From Anoplopoma fimbria (taxonomy: Eukaryota; Chordata; Actinopteri; Perciformes; Anoplopomatidae): a DNA stretch of 64,000 bases. A program made the position numbers and the translations under genes. Shown here piece by piece: positions 1 to 9,800 of this stretch. Under the pieces are notes generated by a model. That model was not told the DNA's origin. It did not search any database and saw nothing but the letters and a program-made list of their open reading frames with translations. How positions within the stretch are numbered: the stretch's first letter is position 1; the number at the start of each line of letters is the position of its first letter. The stretch lies in the NCBI RefSeq assembly GCF_027596085.1, contig NC_072472.1:23099052-23163051 (forward strand). The letters are read 5' to 3'.

Positions 1-1716
1 ATCCCACCGCGTCCAAAGCAGATTACCATGACAGTTAAAAAAGACAATGTAACATTATCTCCGTAGAGACGGGTTTGATCCTAAATGCAGCTCTGATTCT
101 GCGGTTATGTGACATGAATTATTTCATTTTCATGGACTCCAGTGGCTCGCTTACCCCCCCCGTCTGTCTCCCTCAGAAGTTGTCCTCCCCCTCCATGTTG
201 CTTGGAAGGTGAGATGTGAAGATCAAGGGGCTGCGTGTTGATCCTAGCTCAGGAATGGAGAGCCTGAGTGTAAAAAGTCTCTCGGGTAGGACGGGCCCGG
301 TCCTGCTGGAAGCTCCAACGACTCCCACACACACTCACACCCTGTGCCCATTCTCAGTTGACTGCCATGTAAAACACATTGACTCCCTGGGAGTCACGGT
401 ACAAAGCTCTCGTACCGTGTGTAAAGCGTAACAGGGGACCCTATTTGGCCAACAGAATCCGACACACGATCCGGGTGTTCCCCAGAGGAAGAGGGCTTGT
501 CGTGGTCTGTAAACGTGTCCGCTCCAGAGACGGCGTGACAACACCTGATCTGCTGTTTCCCCAGAGTGGAGCAGCTAGCAGTGCACGAGGACCAGCCGTG
601 TTAGCTACACCAGTGACAAGGTCAAGGTCTGGACAACAGCTCACTATTGCCTTTGTCTGAGAGCTGGAGGTGCAGCAGATTCTCTGGGAAAGTGTACGTT
701 ACTTTCCCCACAGCTGGCTCTGCAGCGTATCACTTACAGTGTGGTTCATATTTAAGGAAATCAGCCGGTGCAGGAAAACTCTATGTGACTTTAAGAAGGT
801 TTTATTTTTAAAATGTAAAGAACACATGTTGGATAGCATTAGTGAGCGCATGTGTGTGCTTAGAATACCGCAGTATCATGTCACATTGTGTTACAGTACC
901 TTGTAATTATTATATGCTATGTACTCACATGAATAAAATGAATTAGTGTCGTATTGAAGTCAGCCCAACTTCAAATTTCAAATTGGAAATTATTCCTGTT
1001 TCTAAAAAATATTTTTTATTTCATTGCAGACAAAAGGGTGCGTCTGACACTATGACAATTATCTTTAGAAACATCTACTATGAAAGCTGTGTGCAGGGCA
1101 GAGTTTAACCACAGACCTGAACAGATTTGGATAAAAAGCAGACGTTGACAATTTCCATAATAAAATGATTTAATCATTTCATATAATTCTCATAAGGCTG
1201 CATGTTTTAAATCAACGGATACAGTAACCTTCATGTCTTGTTTCATTTCAGAGTTTTTAACAATAGTGGCACTTTGTCCTCCATCATACCACACCATATC
1301 TCTGTATCTTTTTTAAGAATTAAATACGAAATACCGTTTAATACATGAACGTATCATTTTGGCCTTTTAACACCATTGTCATAATTAAAGCAATTGTTGT
1401 GGTGCTAAAATTGATATTGGACCTATTATTTTAGCATATAGAAAGACAGTATAATATCTCTAAAGAAGTTTAGCAAAACTATACATTACTGAGATTTTTG
1501 CTATAGAAAATACTCTAATCCAGGGACACTTATTAGGTTTTATATTTTTGCACCAGTTTAAACTAACTCTAAAATTTCACAGCCATATAATAACCGGTAT
1601 GATTCATTTGTGCCATGAAAACATTTTCTACTATTAAGCACAGCGATGAAGCTCTGTACAAAGTGTCCTTTGAGAATCTTTACTGGCGTTTTATGGGAGA
1701 CTGATACCAGAGCAGC
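1..1716 (+). other. Upstream flank of wnt11, no gene recognised
   Basis: The first 660 bases are moderately GC-rich and contain only short open frames of 67-93 codons with no recognisable domain. 900-1720 is AT-rich. UVRAG neighbours WNT11 in mammals, but I could not recognise any UVRAG coding sequence here. Confidence 0.4.
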
Positions 1717-1728
1717 TATATATTAAAA
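1717..1728 (+). promoter_or_regulatory. Possible TATA box for wnt11
   Basis: TATATATTAAAA lies about 440 bp upstream of the predicted 5'UTR donor. A start site about 30 bp downstream would give a leader exon of roughly 420 bp. The region is AT-rich, so a chance match is likely, and no transcript evidence is available. Confidence 0.25.
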
Positions 1729-1744
1729 CACTCACATAAGCTGT

Positions 1745-2166
1745 GTTGGGACTCTTCATCACCACAGAAGCACCATAACTCAGAGCACTCCTCTGTGGGG
1801 ACATCACAGCTCCTGGGGAATCGAACAAAGTGCGTTCCTATGCTAATTCTAGTCTGACATCAGCAGTGGGATCAAAGCAGCAGGGCAGTGGGTAGTTCTT
1901 TAAAGCTGAGTCTGCCTCCCCCCTCTCACTCTCTCACTCTCTCTCTCACTCTCTCTCACTCTCTCTGTCCTCTCTGTCCTCTGTACACCGACTCACCATG
2001 CGTACCTGTCCGGAGCAGCTCCACCACCTCGCACTGGATTTTACTCCTGCGTCCGGCTGAAACCGACCACAGACGGATCATTTACCAGATTGTTTTTTGT
2101 TCTTCTTCTTTCTTCTTCTTGTCTTGGTTTGATTCCAGCAGTGAGAAGCAGATCGCAGCTGCAAAG
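1745..2166 (+). other. wnt11: Probable non-coding 5'UTR exon of wnt11
   Basis: The sequence ends at a strong donor, GCAAAG|gtgagg. It is richer in GC and pyrimidines than its flanks, and no coding potential explains it. The next acceptor is ttgcag at 3693, just before the first coding exon, giving a 1527-bp leader intron. The left edge is a guess based on the TATA-like site. A CT-rich tract (1918-1980) lies inside. The splice pairing is inferred. Confidence 0.45.
1998..2060 (+). promoter_or_regulatory. Upstream ORF in predicted wnt11 leader exon
   Basis: ATG in a good context (TCACCATGC, A at -3) opens a 20-codon frame ending in TGA. If the leader exon is real, this uORF would be met by scanning ribosomes before the Wnt start and could lower translation. 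Confidence 0.35.
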
Positions 2167-2573
2167 GTGAGGAGGAACAGTTGTGTTTGTGAGCGATTTA
2201 TGAAACCTTTGGGATGATTGAGGGAGTATAAAGATGATTGTTTAGTCACTAGAGTTGGAAAAAAGTCTGGGAAGTTCTGTTAAGTTAAGGATAGGAGAAA
2301 TAACTGCCTTTGTATTAGAATGATGCATGTTTTATTATATGTATTATCATGTAACAGAAAGGCCTATAACAACTCCCATTCGACCTTCTTCTTAAGACTT
2401 TTGTCTCTTCAGTAACTTTCTCTGCTGACAGCATTATTATTAAAGTTATTATGTCAAAAAAAAATATATCCCTGACCGACCTTGTGTCAGTTAATCTCCA
2501 CTAATTCAATCGTTATGAGTATGATTAATAGTCCACTTGGTGTGCCCGGTTCAGTCCAGTTTATCTTGGCTCT

Positions 2574-2574
<1 letters not shown>

Positions 2575-2654
<80 letters not shown>
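2575..2654 (+). repeat. (GT)40 microsatellite
   Basis: A perfect dinucleotide run of 80 bases lies in the predicted leader intron of wnt11. Confidence 0.97.
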
Positions 2655-2657
<3 letters not shown>

Positions 2658-3693
2658 AGGCTATCAGCCTTTATCTTTCAACAGGAGCTGCCATTCAGCC
2701 CACTTTAGCCAAATGTAAATTTAAACAGTAATACCACTTATTTTTTTACAGACATAAATAAAGAGTGCAGACTGACTGCTCGGGGAACATCTTATTTTTA
2801 ACCGATGGTGGGCTGTGTGGAAGTGTTTTCTTTAACATACATACAGAGTGATTGCAAAGCAGTTGAGTGAGACGAGTTTCAGCTCATTTAAATAATTAAT
2901 ATCGCAGTTTCGGACGCGTCTCCGCCAATCAGCAGAACAGAAAAAAAAGAAAAAAAAGCCCCATTATCAGTAGATTGAATGCCAGTTTAAGCTGTCTTCA
3001 AAGAGATTGCTTATCGACAGCTCACAGGCTGCAGATAAAGCTTCTGAGGCTCCTCGACTGCTGTCCCTGTTTCTAAAAGAAAAGAATTCACTGGAGCAAG
3101 AGGTGACAGATAGAAGTGTGTTATAGAAGCTGGGGAATAAAGTTTAATTGCAGGGAATAAACCCTGTTTGCCTGAAAGCTTCTGGCACAAAGTTGAGCAT
3201 TTTAGAAATACCATGGGTGAGTAGAAAACAACAGTAAGTAGAATGAGGCCATTTCACATTCACAGTTATTCCTACTGACACACACACAGCACTGCCACCC
3301 TCCTGAGAATGTAAGAGACATCTTTGTCTTTAAGGTTTCATTATGTTTTCTTGTTCATTGTGTTTATTTGCATGTAGAAGGAGGTTGAAGCGTTTCATCA
3401 CAGTGGATTTTCTCTACAGTGTGCTTTGACGCTTAAAATAGTGTCCACAGTTTTGCTAATTTCCCTTTTTTCCCTATCACACAGTTATTCTTTATTTAAT
3501 CTGCGCATAAAGTTTGAGATTGTCGTAAAACTAAAATAACCTTCCATCTTGTCAGATTTGATCTGTTTCTAAACTATGGTGTATAACCTTGTAAGGTTTT
3601 CCGAGCACGTACAGAGGCTTTCACAGCACGCAACAAATACTTCAAAAATCTGCATTGCCAAGTCACTGACGTTATTTATGTTATTAATTGCAG

Positions 3694-3807
3694 GGTTTAG
3701 AAGAGGAGGCAGTGCCATGAGAGTTGACTTCCCAGTCTGAGCCGAGAAGCCCGAACGGCCTCCTTTGTGTTCGTGTCCTGTGTGTGAACCGGAGCCACCG
3801 TCCCACC
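3694..3807 (+). other. wnt11: wnt11 5'UTR part of first coding exon, with short uORF
   Basis: This leader runs from the acceptor at 3693 to the start codon. It holds one ATG at 3717 that opens a 7-codon frame ending in TGA at 3738-3740, then no further ATG before the main start at 3808. Confidence 0.6.
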
Positions 3808-3890
3808 ATGAGGAGCAGCTCCCGCGTCCTGCCTCTTGGTGTGCTGGCGGCTCTGCTGCTGTCTCAGGTCTGCTCCGGCATCAAATGGCT
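3808..3890 (+). CDS. wnt11: wnt11 coding exon 1 (signal peptide)
   Basis: This segment encodes residues 1-27 plus two bases of Leu28: basic n-region MRSSSR, hydrophobic core, then CSG and IKW. The donor is CT|gtaagt. The exon itself begins at 3694 after the acceptor ttgcag, so 3694-3807 is leader. A longer open frame in another register runs through this exon into the intron; it lacks Wnt similarity and I rejected it. Confidence 0.93.
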
Positions 3891-6800
3891 GTAAGTATCC
3901 TCAGGAGGGTCTCATTCTCCGGGGCCTCTCGCCTCCTTTACGCCGCTTGCAATCAAACAGACGACGTCATGATGATACGCGATATTGCGCGTTTGTGTGC
4001 TTCTGTGTTTTATGGAGAGTGGATGGGGCCCGTGGCAGCTTTGAAACGGGCCCCATCATTCCTCAAGTTGCTCCTGATCAAGGGTGAGGTGATTGCGTCC
4101 TGTACATGTGTATCTGATGAAGGGGACAGTAGATTAGCAAAGGTTCCACGAGTTATGAAGGGAAAAGCCTTCAGTAAAAGGCTGTATAATAACAAGAAGA
4201 TAAGGCTAGAGAATAAGAAGGAGGCGACGCAGACAGCGCCAGTGTGTGTAATCTAGTTAGGCCTCAATCAGTGTAAAAATACTGTGTGATGCTGCAAATG
4301 CCTTAAATGTTGACACAGATTTTGATTGCTCGTACCGAGCACCATGCCGCTTTTATGGTAAAGTAAAAGTAAACAATCATTTTCACAGTCATTTTGGAAA
4401 GTCCGTAAAAAATTCCCAACTTGTTTATGTTCCAATCAAAAGGTTTTGTTTGGTGTTCTCAAAAAACACTTTGGGGTTCTCTGTTGCTTATTTTTTTGTC
4501 CGAGTTTTTATCCCCGTACCTAACGTCTGAGCATTTAAAAGTAAATTACTCTTATCGGAGTGAGAGGTTGTAATTAATGAATTAATTATATTCCTTTATT
4601 GATCCCCATGGCAGCAGCTCAACTACACAGACACAGAAATTCAAGTACTGCAGCAGCTCAACAACTACACAGACACAGACAATAAATACACATACTATAC
4701 AACTACACAGACAATAAATACACATACTATACAACTACACAGACAATAAATACTATACTAAATACATACAACTACACAGACAATAAATACACATACTATA
4801 CAACTACACAGACAATAAATACACATACTATACAACTACACAGACAATAAATACACATACTATACAACTACACAGACAATAAATACACATACTATACAAC
4901 ACTACAACAAACAATAAATAAACATACTATACAACAAAAAAAAATAAAAAAATTCTCACAACGGGAAGATGTGGGCAGATGTGCCCATGAGAGCTTGGTA
5001 TGGCATGTGCTAAATCTAAGCCCTCTTACGGTCCTGATAATGCACGGCGGTGCAACGCGAAACAGATGCGGCTGTAAACACCTGTGAGTGCCGGGTTACC
5101 ACCAGCCCAGCAGAGTCCCAGCTTATCATTGGGCATGGAGCGGCGGCCCCCCTCTGCAACCCCTTAATGTAAAACAGGCAGAGGTGAAAGGCGGCGCCGC
5201 CTGGTTCTCACGAGCTCTCTGCAGACACGGACAGCAGAGATCAGAGCTAACCTGCTCCACCTGCGGTTTCTCTATTAAGTTAATACTCAATAACTTTAGA
5301 ACGCTTAAATCAAAAAGTGCAACCTCTACTGATTCATGTCAAACTGGGGCCACAGAGGACGACGCTTTCTATGGCGGCAAATGCAAATGGGACGGATCTA
5401 TGTAGTTTCTCATCTGACTGTGGATCTTGTGGGCGGCTGTGGCTCAGTGGAGAGCAGGGTCGTCCCCCAATCAGAGGATCGGCGGTTCGATCCCTGGCTC
5501 TGGCAGTCCATGTCGATGTGTCCTTGGGCAAGACACTTAACCCCAAAATTGCTCCCGCAGGCTGTTCCTGCGGTGTATGTATGTGTATGAATGTTAGTTA
5601 GGGTCCTGATGGTCAGGTGGCACCTTGCATGGTAGCTCCTGTCATCAGTGTATGAATGGGTGTGAATGGGTGAATGATTAGTAATGTAAAAGTGCTTTGA
5701 GTGGTCGGAAGACTAGAAAAGCGCTATACAAGTACAGTCCATTTACCATCTGAATTCAGTGTTTTTTTAAAATATATTTCTGGGAATATCTTGAGGCCTC
5801 TTCTGTGCTTTAACAAAAGAAAAGCTCAGTGCCAAGAACGTGTCATTTAAATTTTATGAATCTTCGGCTTGACTTTCCTTTGGGATTTTCGCTGCGATAA
5901 GACGGTTCTTCTATGCAACAGCGTGCCAAAGTATTTTCCCCGCCTGAAGCGCTATCCGTTTCAATTTTTCAATTGTTTGTTCCCGATGCGTCTCAGAGGC
6001 TTGAAATGTGTGTATGCATGAAACTCAAGCGTATTGTAAAACGCATACCTCATCTTTGTGTTTATCCCCTACAGGTCGTTATCACACGCCCCTGCATCCT
6101 TACACATCAACCAGACCCAACACTGTAAGCTGCTGCCTGGCCTGGTGTCCTCCCAAGCTCAGCTGTGTCGCAGCAACCTGGAGCTCATGCAAACCATCAT
6201 CACAGCCGCCCGCGAAGTCAAGAAAACGTGTCAGAAGACTTTTTCTGATATGCGCTGGAACTGCTCCTCCATTGAGATACCCGTTGACGCTCAGAAGTAT
6301 CCGCCGGATCTCGACCGAGGTACGGCCATTATCGTAAACAGTTTGGAATGACTTTGTTTCCAAAGGGCCGCTCCAAGCTTTTTCTTTTTTTTTTTACCAG
6401 CGAGGGTCTGATGTATATGGGCGCGATTGACGTTCAAAGATTAGGTGCTGCATTTTATTGCAGTTCAGTAACTGGTGAAATGAAGCACAGCCCTTTACTA
6501 TCTGTATGTATTAACATGACTGCGATCTGAAGAACAATGTTCTTTTCAAAAACGATTGCCTCATCTCTCCACTTTTGCTGCCAGCCAGATTATTCCCTCA
6601 TTTATTCCAGAGAAGCTTTCACCAGGAACTTGTATTGAAGCTGTTTTTTGAGAATACCCCCCACATGCAACATGCATTCATTCTGTATATGAAAATCCAA
6701 AGCAATATCTGTTTGCTATGCAGTCCGTCTTAGCTCTTTCTAATGCCCAAAAGGACCTTGAGTCAGCCTGAAGCAGTTGCTGTGTTGTGGGTGGGGGGGC

Positions 6801-9800
6801 GGTGCAGCGTTCCCCAGGAAGGACATGGCTGCCATTTGCCAAATGAACAGTCTGCACCGAACAGGAAATGGCTCATCTCTGTCCGGGGATGGCTTTGATC
6901 TAACCAGCCCACGGTCATACGTGATTTCTTCCCTTACTTCCAAATTGCTCCCCGGCCTTTAACATATGTGCTTTCCTGTGTGCTCACATCACCCCCACTT
7001 ACATCAGCACTCATTCTGCGTTACCGCGGGAGCAGTGATGGACTATGTTTGATCGTTTCATTTTTGCACTCAATCTTTTTCCACTGAGACTGTAGAGCTC
7101 TGAGAAGGAAATGGGATGGATTGCAGAAAAGTCGATTATAAGCCAACCGAAACAACATACAGTAAATTAAAGCTGTCCATTACAGGCCTCATGCTAAGAC
7201 TTAAAAAATACATTCTGACAAATGATAACATTCTGACAACCTTATAAAATGAACTTATCTCACAAAACCTAAACAAAAATTAGACAAAATATACTGGCAG
7301 CTCCCTATATTGCATAAATATATCTACTGCTTTGCTACTAATAAATGCTAGAGCTAAAATTATTAGACAATCAATGGTAAAATAATCGGCAAGTAAGGTA
7401 AATATCAATTCATTGCTTCAGTAATTCAGTAAAAAAATGCACAAAACACCTTCAAACGGCTTTTAAAATGTGAGGATTTGCTGCTTTGTCTTTGTGTGAT
7501 AGAAAGCTAGAGTTTTGGACCGTTTGTTGGAAATAAAGATGCTGCTGCCTAAAAGTTATCATTGAAGTCGAGAGAAATGTATATTTTTGAATGGCTCTTA
7601 TGTCAGTTTGCGTGACCAGGTCTTCCTTTTTTTAACCATCATTTTGGTTTTGTCTCTGTGTCGTCAGGAACCAGAGAGTCTGCATTTGTCTACGCCCTGG
7701 CGGCAGCGACCATCAGCCACACCATAGCGAGGGCGTGCACCTCTGGAGATCTGCGGCTGTGCTCGTGTGGCCCTATTCCTGCAGAGATCCCGGAGCCGGG
7801 CTATCGCTGGGGCGGCTGCGCTGACAACCTGCACTACGGTTTGATCATGGGCTCCAAGTTCTCTGACGCGCCCATGAAGATGAAGCGCGCAGGCTCCCAT
7901 GCCAACAAACTGATGCACCTACACAATAGCGAGGTCGGAAGACAAGTAAGTGAAATGGCCGTTATTTTGCTCCTCTTAAAATGAGTGTAAAAAATGTTTC
8001 TAAATATGTTTTAAATGTTGTTTACACTTTAAATTGTATAAGTATTTGTGTATAATTTCATGTAGTTAGTCCAATATTGATACCAGTAATTAAATTCCTC
8101 TGATAGTCTAAAACACTGGATCGTGTATCAGTGAGTATGCAAGTCTACGCACTGATTCAATATCACATTATCATTGTATTTTACAGCTTATTAACACTAC
8201 ACAGCAACAACAACAACAACCTGATCTGTACATCCTGTCCAATCGCTACTGCAAATGTGCAAACTGGTACTACACACCTGTGGTTAAACACTCTCATGCA
8301 CATCTTATCCCTGATAACGCTACATTGTGAAAGACAAATCTGTGTTGAATTCTGCAGGAGGAGAGCTAGTTAACGTTAGCTGTTGGCAGTTGGTGGGCAG
8401 CACAGTCTGCCTTGGCTCAAAACAGAGCTAACGGCTAACACACAAAGGTTTTCATTGAGTTACATTATCGTTTAAGCTCTACTCGGTAAAAATTAGTATT
8501 GGGCAAAGGTAAATTATGACGTTATGATGTGTTCAAATGTAATCTTGTAGTCATTTGAATTGTGTATTTTTACGCTCTCTCTATATTAACGCACTGGTAT
8601 CAGACGGTGCTTGGTATCGGTCAATACGCAAGTTCAGGCATTGAAATCGGTATCATGAAGGAAAAACTGATATGGGAACATCTGTAATTGTACTTGGCTG
8701 ACGTGTACTGTATTTTATATTTCCTCATGTCTAGGCATTGAGAGATGCGCTGGTGATGAAGTGTAAATGTCACGGTGTGTCCGGCTCCTGCTCCATAAGG
8801 ACCTGCTGGAGAGGCCTGCAAGACCTGAGGGAGATCGCCATGGACCTGAAGACCAAGTACCTGTCGGCCACCAAAGTGGTTCCCCGGCCCATGGGGACGC
8901 GCAAGCAGCTGGTGCCCAAAGACATTGACATCAGGCCGGTGAGGGAGAACGAGCTGGTCTACCTGCAGAGCTCCTCTGACTTCTGTCTTAAGAGCGAGAA
9001 GCTGGGCTCCGTTGGCACCCAGGAAAGGTGAGACCGCCATGTGGCTTCGTAGTGTTTGACTGTGAGCGTGCATGGGAAAGAGGGGGATATTTGCTTTGCT
9101 GATGTTGTTGGGTGTTAGATTTGTTAGCACGACTCACTTGGCTGACAAAGAGGAAAGGGCTGTCCTGGATGTCTGGTGGTCCAGGATGTTGACTCTAGTG
9201 AAGTGGCGTCCTGCCTGGTGGCCCCGTTTTGTTTGCAGGCCCGGCTGATAACAACCAGCGGCCCCTGAGAGTGCTCCGTCTGTGGCTTGTCTGAGCATGT
9301 GTCACTGAAAAGGCCACTGCGACCACAGTGGTCGTCTCGCTATCTAATGACTAATGCCGTTATTCTTAGGACTGAGTGCACTCGAGCTGATATCGATTGG
9401 AGAGGGCCACACAAATGGGGAAATAGTCCGCCATAGATAAAGGTTTATTTGCGCCGCTGGGCTCTGGTGTTTTAGTTGGGACAGTGTTTCGTGTTGCTGC
9501 TTTGTGCTTTTTTAGAAGTTGCTGGGCAGAGAGGAGCCCATTTGTCTGAGGGCCTGACTCGGGCAGTGATCAGGCTAAACAGTATCAGAGAACTGTGGCA
9601 CTAATATGCAGCGCTATCTTGCAAGCTTGTTGAATTTCTCAAATTTTTCCATAACTGAGTTACAGAAAAAAACTGGTTGTTTCTCAGGCTTTACTGTTTA
9701 GTTTTGAATTTGAAGGCAAACTTAGAGGATGACTAGTCTGCTTGAGTTTCTCTGTCACCTACATCACCCCACTGATCATCTGTTTAACCAGATGATCAGT

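Noticed and set aside
160..211. Possible 33-base exon between ctcag and gtgag
   Set aside because: Splice-like ends, but too short and with no match to UVRAG or any other protein I know.
3765..4256. 163-codon + strand open frame
   Set aside because: It reads the first coding exon in another register and continues through the donor into intron 1; no family similarity.
8621..9130. 169-codon minus-strand open frame
   Set aside because: Antisense shadow of wnt11 coding exon 4.
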